From contig CAZNUW010000012.1 in NCBI GenBank assembly GCA_964576515.1, forward strand, positions 62,001 through 126,000: DNA of 64,000 nt. Direction: 5' to 3'. This document shows positions 41,929 to 51,700 of the stretch, piece by piece (the first letter of the stretch is position 1; each line of letters begins with the position of its first letter). The notes under the pieces were generated by a model that did not search any database, had not been told where the DNA came from, and saw only the letters and a program-made list of their open reading frames with translations. The stretch is from SHVO01 sp964576515. GTDB taxonomy: Bacteria; Pseudomonadota; Alphaproteobacteria; Rhodospirillales; Rhodospirillaceae. The position numbers and the translations under genes were made by a program.

Positions 41929-42384
41929 TCAAGCCGCTTGCGGCGGCCAGCCGTGCTTTTCGCCCCGTGCACCTTTTATCCAGGCATAGAGCGCGTCATA
42001 GATAACGAAGCCATGCTTCAACATGTCGTGGTCATCCGCGAAAGTCGCCGAAAGTCCGAGCGAGATCGCGAGCAGTCCCGGTGCTTCCGCGGCCAGGTCA
42101 AGCTTACCGGTATCCGCGCCGCGCACGATGAGGGCAAGTTGACAGAGCGCCGGGTCATTGAGACCGTATTTTTCAAGGAACGCGTCGAAGCTACAGAAGT
42201 CTTCGACGTGGGTCAGCTCGACGTCAGGAATATCGTACGGAACGGCGCCGGACTCCTTCGCCACCTGCTTGACCTGGTCGGGTGGAACGAACAGGAACTC
42301 CGGCTTTTCATCGATGAACCTCGCCACCAGCCACGGGCAGGCAATGCGATCGATCTTTGGCCGCGCACGCGTCACCCATTTCAT
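41929..42384 (-). CDS. chrB: Chromate resistance protein ChrB, C-terminal-domain form
   Basis: The 151-residue protein corresponds to the conserved C-terminal ChrB domain: KWVTRARPKIDRIACPWLVARFID, then EFLFVPPDQVKQVAKE, YDIPDVELTHVEDFCSFDAFLEKYGL and DHDMLKHGFVIYDALYAWIKG. The N-terminal half found in full-length ChrB is absent, as in the short forms often seen in alphaproteobacteria. ChrB acts as a chromate-responsive regulator or in detoxification. ATG at 42384 with GGAGGG upstream is preferred over the longer frame that overlaps chrA. Confidence 0.88.
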   Translation of the reverse strand: MKWVTRARPKIDRIACPWLVARFIDEKPEFLFVPPDQVKQVAKESGAVPYDIPDVELTHVEDFCSFDAFLEKYGLNDPALCQLALIVRGADTGKLDLAAEAPGLLAISLGLSATFADDHDMLKHGFVIYDALYAWIKGARGEKHGWPPQAA

Positions 42385-42403
42385 GTCTGCCCTCCTTGCG
42401 GAT

Positions 42404-43678
42404 TCATGCCAGAGCAAGCCCCGCCAACGCTGCCGCCAGGATGACCCAGACAACAGCGGTTTTGGCCTTAAACACGTAAAGCGCGGCGAGCGAGACGCCG
42501 AAAATAGCAACGGCCATCAGTACGCCCGGCGCGTTTACGAGTGTCTTATAGCCAAGCTCTACGGCGGTTGCGGCAATCAGTCCGACGACGCCGGCGGATA
42601 CGCCCTCGAGAAAGTTTCGGATTGCGTTGTTATCGATCAATTGCTCAAGCTGGCTATGGAAGAAGAGGCCGAATGCAAAGGCCGGCAGAAAGATGCCCAC
42701 AGTCATGACGACCGCGCCAAGCGGGCCGCCGCCGAAATAGCCCACGAACGTCGAAAAGATAATCAGCGGCGCGGGTAAAATGCCGGACAGCGCGAGACCA
42801 TCGAGGAACTGGGCATCGGACATCCACCCGTTGCCGACTGCATCATCGCGCAGAAATGGGATGACCGTGTATGCCCCTCCGAAGGTGAGCAGGCCAGCCT
42901 TCAAGCCCGAAAGGAACAACTCCAACAGGGCCGGCTTTCGTTCCACGATGACCTCTGCCGCGAGTTCGGTTTCTGGACCGCCGAATGTCCTCCAGACGAA
43001 AAGAAACGTGATCCCGACCAAAGCTGCGACGAGCAGGCTCGCCGCCGCCCTTTGGGTACGCGCGGCGAGCATGTAAGCGAGGCCCGCTACGGGGAGGGTG
43101 ATCCAGAAGGGCGTGCCGCCGAGAGCGGCCGCCCCCGCAGCGATTCCAAGTGCCCAAAGCCATCGGCTGAGGAGAATGTGGCTGCCAATCCGATGCACCG
43201 CGCGTACGATGAGCGCGATCACGGCGGGCTGCACACCGAGAAAGGCGGCGGCGACCGCTGCCGTTTGCACGATATCTGTCGCCAGGTAGACCCAGGACAG
43301 GGCAAACATCAGCACAAAACCGGGGAGCATGAACCCCAACCCCGCAAGGAAGCCCCCAAGCCGCCCGCCGGAGATCATGCCGAAGAAGACGCACACCTCG
43401 TGCGCTTCCGGGCCCGGCAGGACTTGATATATCGCGAGCACGCGATTGAAGCGGGAACTGGAGATCCAGCGCTCCTCTTCCACAAGTTCGCGTCGGATCA
43501 TCGCGATCTGCGCCACCGGTCCGCCCCAGGCGAGGAATCCGAATCGCAGAAAGCGCAAAAAGATTTGGAGATAGTCGAGCTGAGGCGGGCCCGCGGCTTG
43601 ATCGCCGCCAGCAGCTGACGCAGACGGCGTATCTAGGTCCGTTCCGGAATGGGAGACTCTCAAAGCATGCCCTATCAT
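42404..43678 (-). CDS. chrA: Chromate efflux transporter
   Basis: The 424-residue CHR-family membrane protein has two homologous halves of about six helices each. Marker motifs are FLRFGFLAWGGPVAQIAMIRRELVEEERWIS, LPGPEAHEVCVFFGM, and in the second half LKAGLLTFGGAYTVIPFLRDDAV and LALSGILPAPLIIFSTFVGY. It expels chromate from the cytoplasm, driven by the membrane potential. ATG at 43678. It is the first gene of a minus-strand unit with chrB, the SOD, the lectin-like and the outer-membrane genes. Its start region faces the YVTN gene across about 245 bases. Confidence 0.93.
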   Translation of the reverse strand: MIGHALRVSHSGTDLDTPSASAAGGDQAAGPPQLDYLQIFLRFLRFGFLAWGGPVAQIAMIRRELVEEERWISSSRFNRVLAIYQVLPGPEAHEVCVFFGMISGGRLGGFLAGLGFMLPGFVLMFALSWVYLATDIVQTAAVAAAFLGVQPAVIALIVRAVHRIGSHILLSRWLWALGIAAGAAALGGTPFWITLPVAGLAYMLAARTQRAAASLLVAALVGITFLFVWRTFGGPETELAAEVIVERKPALLELFLSGLKAGLLTFGGAYTVIPFLRDDAVGNGWMSDAQFLDGLALSGILPAPLIIFSTFVGYFGGGPLGAVVMTVGIFLPAFAFGLFFHSQLEQLIDNNAIRNFLEGVSAGVVGLIAATAVELGYKTLVNAPGVLMAVAIFGVSLAALYVFKAKTAVVWVILAAALAGLALA

Positions 43679-43823
43679 CCAGCGCTTGGCCGGAGGTTAG
43701 GGCAGCGCTTGGACGCAATGCGTCTGAGATAAGCGGGGAGGCTGCCTTGCCCCCACATAATATGATATCTCAATCTCGCCAATCTATTCAAGGGTCCAGC
43801 ACTGACTTCTTCCCGCATCCCCC

Positions 43824-43837
43824 TTGATGCGGATCAA
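43824..43837. promoter_or_regulatory. FNR/FixK-type box
   Basis: TTGATGCGGATCAA matches the FNR/FixK/Anr consensus TTGAT-N4-ATCAA exactly. It lies 87 bases upstream of the YVTN beta-propeller gene and about 145 bases from the divergent chrA start, so it could give either one low-oxygen control. Confidence 0.75.
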
Positions 43838-43923
43838 TGCCGCTCGGCCGCAAGCCGAGGCAATGTTTGTGCGTCTGTCATACCGAGGCACAGGAACGAA
43901 TCAGAGGCTAAGGGACATTTGTC

Positions 43924-44892
43924 ATGAACCACCTTCGCCATGCATTGATAGTAGTAGCCTCGCTGTTATCGCTGTCATCCGGTGCAGCGGGCCAGCAAGC
44001 CCCTATTCAAGGCAAGCTCTACGTAACGTCGTGGTTTGGCGGCGTTGTCAGCGTCATTGATCTCAGTAAGCGCGCCGTAACCGAGGAAATACGGGTCGGC
44101 GTGCAGAATCATAACGTCGTGCTGGCGCCAAGCCAGTCGCACGCATGGGTTACGAACAACAATGCCGGCACAGTGTCCGTCATCGATACCGCCACCGACA
44201 AAGTCGCACGCGAAATACGCGTGGGCCATGGTCCTCGGCACACCTATTTTAGTCCGGATGGCAAGGAAGCGTATGTCACGAACGAGTTCGATGACACCGT
44301 TTCCGTCGTTAATGTGGCGACTTACGAAGCCGCCAGCACCATTCGCGTCGGCATGATGCCGCATTTCGCCCTAGTTGTCGGAGATCGGCTCTTCATTACC
44401 AATTTTGGGAGTGGCGATGTGTCGGTGGCGCGACGGCGGGAACGTGACGTGATTAAAACGGTGGCGGTGGGGTTCGGCCCTCTTGGAGCAGGCGCTACGA
44501 GAGATGGAAAACGCGTCTACGTAGCCTGCCACAACGCGAATCACGTCGCTGTGATCGATACGGACAGCCTTGAAGTGGTTGCGCGCATTCCGACGGATGC
44601 AGGCCCGGTACAAGTCACTGTGGCCCCGAATCAGCGGTTTGCATACGTCGCGAACGATGGCCAGGGCAGCGTGCAAAAGATCGATCTCACGACTGACAAG
44701 ATCGTAAAAACCATCGCTATCGCGCACGACGCTGGAAGTCACGGGATCGGCTTTGCGGACGATGGCAAGGTGCTTCTCGTTACCAACACCGGAACCAGCA
44801 CCGTCTCAATAATCGATACGCAAAATGACGTAATTCTGAGTACGGTGAAGGTAGCGGCGGGCCCGGAAGGGCTGGCGTTCAAACGCCCATAG
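43924..44892 (+). CDS. Exported YVTN-type beta-propeller protein
   Basis: The 322-residue protein has a signal peptide (ALIVVASLLSLSSGAAGQQ) and seven or so repeats of the YVTN type (GTVSVIDTATDKVAREIRVG, EAYVTNEFDDTVSVVNVAT, KVYVACHNANHVAVIDTD and so on), each a blade of a beta-propeller. Such proteins bind partners or metals in the periplasm, and some are related to cytochrome d1 or copper-handling proteins. No heme-binding CxxCH is present. ATG at 43924 (AAGGGAC upstream). The FNR-type box upstream suggests low-oxygen control. Confidence 0.85.
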   Translation: MNHLRHALIVVASLLSLSSGAAGQQAPIQGKLYVTSWFGGVVSVIDLSKRAVTEEIRVGVQNHNVVLAPSQSHAWVTNNNAGTVSVIDTATDKVAREIRVGHGPRHTYFSPDGKEAYVTNEFDDTVSVVNVATYEAASTIRVGMMPHFALVVGDRLFITNFGSGDVSVARRRERDVIKTVAVGFGPLGAGATRDGKRVYVACHNANHVAVIDTDSLEVVARIPTDAGPVQVTVAPNQRFAYVANDGQGSVQKIDLTTDKIVKTIAIAHDAGSHGIGFADDGKVLLVTNTGTSTVSIIDTQNDVILSTVKVAAGPEGLAFKRP

Positions 44893-45213
44893 GGGCTTTT
44901 TTCCGTAAGCCACTCCTCGGAACGTTCAAGGGAGGCTAACGGCTTTCTTCAGGCCTTGATGGTCGTCCTGTGTAGTTTCGGAAACAATGCCCGTGTAAGA
45001 CCAATCGTGCCCAACCTTCGTTATGGACGGCTAGTGCATTGACAAGCCGCTCGTATCGCGGGAAGCAGTCGCGGATTAAACAAGCGCTCGCCGCTGCGCC
45101 CCGAGCATTCCATCTGCCCCCAATTCGTTGTCCCACCAAAGGGAAGGATCGGCGCGCGAGACCGGCTCTTCCAACCGTTTGAAAAGGGCGCCTCTGCGCG
45201 GTACAGTGGCGGG
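44893..45213. other. Intergenic stretch, no gene recognised
   Basis: About 320 bases between the YVTN gene and the next small gene. Short open frames exist on the minus strand, but none has a good start, a family match or codon use like its neighbours. No repeat or hairpin of note was seen, apart from T-rich AGGGGCTTTTTTCC just after the YVTN stop (a possible weak termination signal). Confidence 0.5.
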
Positions 45214-45567
45214 ATGCCGATCCGTCGTCCTCAGACTTGGTTCGTCCTTCTGCTCATGGCCGCGTTCTTCGCGTTGGCCATGGCCGAAGCCGTCGCCATG
45301 CCGCGCGCGTTGACCGGGAGCGCTTCTGGTATGGCTGCGATGGACATGCCTGATTGCGCGGACATGAAAATGCCCGTCCCATGCAAAGACCCCAATATAC
45401 TGTGCCTTGGCGCCGTCTGCATTCCGATGATTAGCTTCCTGGCCCCCGCATCCACGGCCCCCGTGTCGCGTGCATGGACCATGAGCGCCTACGAGGGCCG
45501 ATTGGCCCCAGTCCTGCACGGACGAAACATCGCCCCCGCGCTCGAACCTCCCATCCTCATCGGCTAA
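45214..45567 (+). CDS. Small exported Met/Cys-containing protein of the copper block
   Basis: The 117-residue protein has a signal peptide (FVLLLMAAFFALAMAEAVAMP) and a short mature part with Met and Cys clusters (MAAMDMPDCADMKMPVPCKDP, LCLGAVCIPM), as in copper-associated periplasmic proteins. No named domain was recognised. It lies ahead of the FixH-like and Cus genes on the same strand and could be a periplasmic metal-binding accessory. ATG at 45214; the ribosome binding site is weak. Confidence 0.6.
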   Translation: MPIRRPQTWFVLLLMAAFFALAMAEAVAMPRALTGSASGMAAMDMPDCADMKMPVPCKDPNILCLGAVCIPMISFLAPASTAPVSRAWTMSAYEGRLAPVLHGRNIAPALEPPILIG

Positions 45568-45660
45568 CGACGATCTCCTGACCGCATCCGCACTTGGTGC
45601 GCTGGCTGTAGCCGGCGGCCGCTGCGCGTGCTTCACGTCCAAAAGATGGGAATTCGAGTT

Positions 45661-46056
45661 ATGCGCTTTCATAAACTATTTGCTTTCATGCTGCCTCTCG
45701 CCATCGCGTTCGCGTCATCCAGCGCCTTCGCTGCCGCCAAGGACTACAAATTTGAGTTAGCTGGCCCGCCAATGATGGCCGGCAAATCCGCTCATGTGAC
45801 CGTCCGGCTGATTCACGTTCCGGACAACAAAGCCGTGACCAATGCCGAAATCTCCGAGGTGAAATTCGACATGGGGCCTGCCGGTATGGCCGGCATGGGC
45901 GCGCCCGCGAAGCCAATGCCCGCGAAGGAGCCCGGCACCTACATGATCGAGACTCAGCCCTCCATGGCCGGCGCCTGGGGACTCACGCTCACCGCCAAAG
46001 TCAAAGGCGAGAGTGAGCCCGTGCGCGGCACTGTCGTTGTGACGGTGCCCAAGTAG
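45661..46056 (+). CDS. Exported FixH/YtkA-like protein
   Basis: The 131-residue protein has a signal peptide (LFAFMLPLAIAFASSSAFAAAKD) and an immunoglobulin-like domain with KSAHVTVRLIHVPDNKAVTNAEI and GTYMIETQPSMAGAWGLTLTAKV. This is the pattern of FixH/YtkA family proteins, which occur next to copper-handling genes. Met-rich MGPAGMAGMGAPAKPMPAK could bind Cu(I) or Ag(I). Start at ATG 45661. It precedes the TolC-type gene by 60 bases. Confidence 0.75.
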   Translation: MRFHKLFAFMLPLAIAFASSSAFAAAKDYKFELAGPPMMAGKSAHVTVRLIHVPDNKAVTNAEISEVKFDMGPAGMAGMGAPAKPMPAKEPGTYMIETQPSMAGAWGLTLTAKVKGESEPVRGTVVVTVPK

Positions 46057-46116
46057 CGTCATTGCCCAGCGGCGGCGGGGTCGATGTCCTGCCGCCGCCA
46101 ACGCTTGGAGGTTGCC

Positions 46117-47373
46117 ATGCTTTATCGCCGTGTGATGTGCGCGCTCGTGCTCGCACTTTGGCCTGGGATCGGTGGTGCTGCCGAACCGGCTGATCTTGGC
46201 GCGACGGTCGATGGTCTCATAGCCGAGGCGCGCGCCATGAGTCCGGAGCTTGCCGTATCCGCGCTCACCGCGGAGGCTGCATTGTCACGCGCGCAAGGCG
46301 CCGGGACGTTGCCGGACCCGACGTTCCGCGTCCAGCTCAAGGACATCGATCGCGCGCGTGGGTCTGTCGAGCCGACTCGCGTCAACCGGATCGACTATTC
46401 CGTCGAGCAAGAGTTTCCCTTATGGGGCAAGCGTGACCTCGCGCGGTCGGTGGCTGCGGCTGGGGCCGCCCAGAGCGTGGCGAGCCGGGATCAAGCGGCC
46501 CTGGACTTGGTCGCCGCCGTCAAAAGCGCTTTCAGTGACTATTATGGCGCATACGAAGCGGGACAGATCACGACCGATATCAAGCGCACCCTCGATCTTA
46601 TGGCGCAGGTTGCGCAACGCCGTTATGAGCAAGGCGTCGGTACGCAACAGGAGGCGATTCTCGCCAGCGTGGAGGCCGCGCACCTTCAAACCGAACTGCT
46701 CCGCCGCGACGCTGACCGCCGCCGGGCCGCCGCGCGCTTGAACGCGCTATTGAATCGGCCCGTCGATGCGCCTCTCGCGCTTCCCACAACACTGCCGCCG
46801 GTGCCTGCTGCGGATGCTCTCGTTCTAAAAGACTTAGTCGCACGGCTCGACCGCGCCAATCCTGTGCTCAAAGCTCAGGAAGCTGCGATTGAAGCCGCAG
46901 CGGGCACGCAAGCGCTGGCCAAGAAGAGCTGGTATCCGGACGTGACGGTGGGGTTGTCTGTCGTTGACCAGAACCGCCGCTGGCAAGGCTACGAAGCGAT
47001 GGTCTCGGTAAAAATTCCCCTCAACGCGACACTGCGCCGTGCCGAGATTGGTGTGGCAACCGCCGAGCTGGGCGCTGCGCGCAGCCGCCGCGATGCTGTG
47101 GCGGCGCGGACGCGCGAGCAATTGGAAGCGGCTTTCTGGAACTTCGATGAAGCGCAGCGCATCGCCGTTGTGCTTCATGAAATGCACATCCCGCAAACCG
47201 AACTGGCGCTCAAGTCGGCGGTCTCGGGCTACCAGCAGAACCGGATCGATCTTTTGAACCTGCTCGAAGCGCAGCGCCGGGCGTTCCAGAACCGGCTTGA
47301 ACACCTGATGTATCTCGTCAATCAGCAGCACGCGATTGCCGACATGGAGAAAATTCTCGGAGGCTCCCTATGA
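46117..47373 (+). CDS. TolC-family outer-membrane channel of a Cus-type efflux pump
   Basis: The product is about 418 residues with a signal peptide (VLALWPGIGGAAEP) and the two OEP repeats of TolC proteins (ARAMSPELAVSALTAEAALSRAQ; LDRANPVLKAQEAAIEAAAGTQALAKKSWYPDVTVGLSV). It would form the trimeric exit duct for the RND pump encoded downstream. The ATG at 46117 follows TTGGAGG. The stop overlaps the adaptor start (ATGA). The CusC name is by position rather than sequence identity. Confidence 0.88.
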   Translation: MLYRRVMCALVLALWPGIGGAAEPADLGATVDGLIAEARAMSPELAVSALTAEAALSRAQGAGTLPDPTFRVQLKDIDRARGSVEPTRVNRIDYSVEQEFPLWGKRDLARSVAAAGAAQSVASRDQAALDLVAAVKSAFSDYYGAYEAGQITTDIKRTLDLMAQVAQRRYEQGVGTQQEAILASVEAAHLQTELLRRDADRRRAAARLNALLNRPVDAPLALPTTLPPVPAADALVLKDLVARLDRANPVLKAQEAAIEAAAGTQALAKKSWYPDVTVGLSVVDQNRRWQGYEAMVSVKIPLNATLRRAEIGVATAELGAARSRRDAVAARTREQLEAAFWNFDEAQRIAVVLHEMHIPQTELALKSAVSGYQQNRIDLLNLLEAQRRAFQNRLEHLMYLVNQQHAIADMEKILGGSL

Positions 47374-48725
47374 TCCGCAATCTCATTGCCGCGTTCGTCG
47401 TCATCTTGTTGGCGGGAGGCGTCTATTGGTTCGGGTTGCGCGATCATGCCGGCCCGCCGCCAGGAGAGCGAAAGGTTCTCTACTACAAAGATCCGATGGG
47501 CGGATCGGAGACCTCGCCAAAGCCCAAGAAAGATTCCATGGGCATGGACTACCTCCCGGTTTACGCCGACGAAGCGCCGAAGACGGAACAACAAGGCGGT
47601 GATCGTGGACGCCTGCTCTACTATCGCAACCCGATGGGCCTTGCCGACACGTCACCTGTGCCGAAAAAGGACTCCATGGGGATGGACTACACCCCTGTCT
47701 ATGAGCGTGAGGTCTCCACGTCCGGCACGGTGCAGATCGATACCGCGAAGCTGCAACGCGCCGGTGTCCGCACGGAGCGAGCGGCCCCGCGCAGCATTGC
47801 GACTGACATCCAAGCCGCGGGCGTAGTGGCGCTCGATCAGGCGCGTTATGCGATTGTCGCACCGCGCATGGAGGGCTGGGTCGAACACGTCTTCGTCGGC
47901 GCGCCGGGCCTTGAAGTCAAAGCCGGTCAGCCGCTCTTGGACGTGTACAGTCCCGAGCTTGTCCAGCTTCAAGAGGAACATCGCCTCGCGCGTGAGGCAG
48001 GCGGTGGCGAAACTGGCGCGGCACTGGCCGAGAGCGCCTTAAAGCGTCTCCAAAACCTCGGCGTGCCGGCGGCGCAAGTTCGCGAGATTGCGGCGGGCCG
48101 CTATCGCCGGACGCTGGGCCTGAGCAGTCCCATCGGCGGCGTGGTGCTCAAGAAAAATGCCGTCCTTGGCCAGCGTTTCATGCCGGGGGATCAGCTCTAC
48201 GAAATTGTCGACATCAGCAGCGTGTGGGTGGTGGCAAAAGTGTTCGAGCATGACCTGCCGGCGGTGCGGATCGGGGCGGCGGTACGGATCAGTGTGAACG
48301 CGCTGCCAGATCGCACCTACGAGGGAACGATTTCCTTCGTCGCGCCGCAGATTGACCGGGACACGCGTACCGCGGACGTGCGCGTCAATGTGGCGAATGG
48401 CGATGGTGCGTTGCGTGCCGATATGTATGCCGCCGTCATCATTCCGGCAACGGACGCCGCCCCAACCGTAGCAGTGCCGAACTCAGCCATTATCGACAGT
48501 GGCATGCGCAAGGTGGTGCTGGTCGCCAAAGGCGAGGGCCGGTTTGAGCCGCGTCAGGTTGTCACGGGCGCGCGTGGCGGGGACTACACGGCCATCACAG
48601 AAGGGGTGAAGGACGGCGAGGAGGTGGTCGTTGAAGCGACGTTCCTGATTGATGCGGAAAGCAATCTGCGGGCGGCCCTACAAGCCTTTGCCCCACCCGC
48701 GTCACCGCCGGGGGCCAAGCCATGA
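47370..48725 (+). CDS. cusB: CusB-like periplasmic adaptor with two heavy-metal-binding domains
   Basis: The 451-residue membrane-fusion protein starts with a membrane anchor (LIAAFVVILLAGGVYWFG). Two tandem copies of the heavy-metal-binding motif follow: LYYKDPMGGSETSPKPKKDSM-GMDYLPVY at about 31-62 and LYYRNPMGLADTSPVPKKDSM-GMDYTPVY at about 76-107, each with Met clusters for Cu(I)/Ag(I). The lipoyl and barrel parts (APGLEVKAGQPLLDVYSPELV; GGVVLKKNAVLGQRFMPGDQLYEIVD) come after. It links the inner pump and the outer channel and can hand metal to the pump. Overlaps both neighbours by 4 bases. Confidence 0.92.
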   Translation: MIRNLIAAFVVILLAGGVYWFGLRDHAGPPPGERKVLYYKDPMGGSETSPKPKKDSMGMDYLPVYADEAPKTEQQGGDRGRLLYYRNPMGLADTSPVPKKDSMGMDYTPVYEREVSTSGTVQIDTAKLQRAGVRTERAAPRSIATDIQAAGVVALDQARYAIVAPRMEGWVEHVFVGAPGLEVKAGQPLLDVYSPELVQLQEEHRLAREAGGGETGAALAESALKRLQNLGVPAAQVREIAAGRYRRTLGLSSPIGGVVLKKNAVLGQRFMPGDQLYEIVDISSVWVVAKVFEHDLPAVRIGAAVRISVNALPDRTYEGTISFVAPQIDRDTRTADVRVNVANGDGALRADMYAAVIIPATDAAPTVAVPNSAIIDSGMRKVVLVAKGEGRFEPRQVVTGARGGDYTAITEGVKDGEEVVVEATFLIDAESNLRAALQAFAPPASPPGAKP

Positions 48726-51700
48726 TTGGCGCTATCATCCGTTGGTCGGCCCGCAATCTCGTCATGGTCGGATTACTCGCCGCCGCGTTCGCCGCTGCCG
48801 GCGGCTACGCCGTCAGCCGCATCCCGCTCGATGCCATTCCGGACCTCTCCGACACCCAAGTCATCATTTACACCGAGTTTCCCGGCCAGGCCCCCCAGGT
48901 TATCGAGGATCAGGTGACCTATCCGCTCACGTCGGCGATGTTGAGTGTGCCGCGGACCAAGGCCGTGCGCGGGCTGTCGTTCTTCGGCGTCTCTTTCGTC
49001 TATGTGATTTTCGAGGACGGCGTTGACATTTATTGGGCGCGCAGCCGGACCTTGGAATATCTGAATTTCGCGGCCCAAAGGCTTCCCGCCGGCATCGCGC
49101 CGTCTCTTGGCCCGGACGCGAGTGGCGTCGGCTGGGTCTATCAGTACGCCGTTGTCGGTGCACGCCAAACGCTGGCCGAACTGCGGACGATCCAGGACTG
49201 GTCCGTGCGCTATGCGCTCGCGAAGGCGCCCGGCGTGGCCGAGGTCGCAAGCGTCGGTGGTTTTGTCCAGCAATACCAAGTCGTCGTCGATCCCCGGCGC
49301 CTGCAAACCTACGGCATAACCCTTCCTGACATCCAAGCCGCCATCCGCGCCAGCAACGGCGAAGTCGGCGCGCGCACGATCGAAATGGCCAACACCGAGT
49401 ATGTCATCCGGGGACGCGGTTATATCACGTCCCCCACCGATCTTGAGCAGGTCGTGGTGCGCGCAAGCGGCGGCACGCCTCTTTTGTTACGCGATGTGGC
49501 GCAGGTCGTGATGGGCCCGGATGAACGTCGCGGTATTACCGAGCTGAACGGCGAAGGTGAAGCCGTTGGCGGCATCGCAATGCAACGCTATGGCGCTGAT
49601 GCCCTCGATGTCATCGCAAACGTGAAGGCGCGCATTACAGAGTTGGCGCCAAGCCTGCCGAAGGGCGTTCAAATTCTGCCGGTTTACGACCGGTCCGAGC
49701 TGATCGGCCGTGCCATCGATACCTTGAAGCGTGTACTGGTTGAGGAAAGCATCATTGTGGCGCTGGTAAGCCTTCTGTTCCTGTTCCACTTTCGCAGTGC
49801 GTTGGCAGCCATCGTCATGCTGCCGGTTGGCGTGCTCATGGCCTTTATTCCGATGGAGGTGTTGGGCCTCAGTTCCAACATCATGAGTCTTGGCGGCATC
49901 GCCATCGCCATCGGCGCCATGGTGGATGCGGCCATCGTCATGATTGAAAATGCCCATAAGCATCTGGAGCGCGACACGGGAGCGTCGCGCCGGGACGCGA
50001 TCATTGCGGCGGCCGTGGAAGTCGGCCCGTCGCTGTTCTTCAGTCTCCTTATCATCACGGTCTCGTTCCTCCCGATCTTCACGCTGGAAGATCAGGAGGG
50101 ACGGCTGTTCAAGCCGCTCGCCTACACCAAGACTTTCGCTATGGCGGCTGGTGCGATCTTGTCGGTAACGCTTGTCCCCGCGCTCATGGTATTGTTCATC
50201 CGGGGCAAGATCCGCGCCGAGGCCGACAACCCCATCAATCGGATGTTGATGGCGGTGTATCGGCCGGTCATTGCGGGGGCCTTGCGGGCCAAATGGCTCG
50301 TGGTTGGCGCGGCGCTCGCGGTCCTGGCCGTGACGGCCTATCCCGCGGCGAAGGTCGGCACGGAGTTCATGCCGACGCTCAATGAAGGCACGTTGTTCTA
50401 TATGCCAGTGAGTTTGCCGGGCTTGTCGGTCACGAAAGCCGGCGAACTTCTGCAAACGCAAGACCGCATCATCAAGTCCTTCCCCGAAGTGGCGTCGGTC
50501 TTCGGCAAAGCCGGGCGGGCCGCCACCGCCACCGATCCGGCGCCTACGGAGATGACTGAGACGGTCATTAATCTGAAGCCGCAAGCGCAATGGCGTTCCG
50601 GCATGACAATCGACAAGCTTATTGCCGAAATGGACCAGGCGCTCCAGTTTCCGGGCGTCACCAACGCTTGGACACAGCCGATCAAGGCGCGCATTGACAT
50701 GCTCTCCACGGGTATCCGTACGCCCGTCGGCGTCAAGGTCTATGGGCCTGACCTCGCCGCCATTCAACGTGCGGCGGCCGAGATCGAGCGTGTCCTAGAA
50801 AAGGTGCCAGGAACCGCCAGCGCGTTCGCCGAACGCACCACCGGCGGATACTACCTGGTCATCGATCCCGACCGCGCCGCATTGGCGCGCTACGGTTTGC
50901 GCGTGAAGGATATGCAGGAGGTTGTTGCCGCCGCCGTCGGCGGTGAGCCCATCACGACCGTTGTGCGGGGGCGTGAGCGCTACACCGTCAATCTCAGATA
51001 CCCGCGTGATTTTCGGAGCGATCCACCCACGATCGCAGCGGAAGTCCGGGTGCCGTTGCCGGCAGGCGGCGTCGTTCCGCTTGGCGAGGTCGCGCGCGTG
51101 GCCGTCGAGCAAGGCCCGCCGACGATCCGCACGGAGAACGCCCAACTGGCCGCTTACATTTTTGTCGATACGCGCGAAGGCGATCTCGGAGGCTATGTGC
51201 GCCGCGCCGCTCAGGCCGTCGCGGCACAAGTCACGTTTCCACCCGGCGTCTATGTTCAGTGGAGCGGACAATTCGAGTATCTGGAACGGGCGCAGGCGCG
51301 GTTGAAAATCATTGTGCCAGTGACGTTGGCCGTGATCTTTCTCTTGCTGTATCTCAACTTTGGACGCGTGACGGAGACGTTGATCGTCATGCTCTCGGTC
51401 CCGTTCTCCTTGGTCGGCGGGCTCTGGATGATGTACTTGCTCGGCTACAACATGAGTGTTGCGGCAGCGGTCGGCTTCATTGCGCTGGCGGGCGTCGCGG
51501 CACAAACCGGCGTGGTGATGCTGCTCTATCTCGACCATGCGCTTGAGGACGCACTTGCGCGGTGCAAGGAGCAAGGCCGCGGGCTGACGCTTACTGATCT
51601 GCACGCCGCCATTATGTCCGGCGCCGTGGATCGCGTGCGCCCGAAGATGATGACCGTGACGGCGATCATTGCGGGCCTGCTGCCCATTCTCTGGTCGAGC

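Noticed and set aside
44936..45672. Minus-strand frames in and next to the gap before the small copper-block gene
   Set aside because: No start signal or family match, and the longer one overlaps two exported-protein genes on the other strand.
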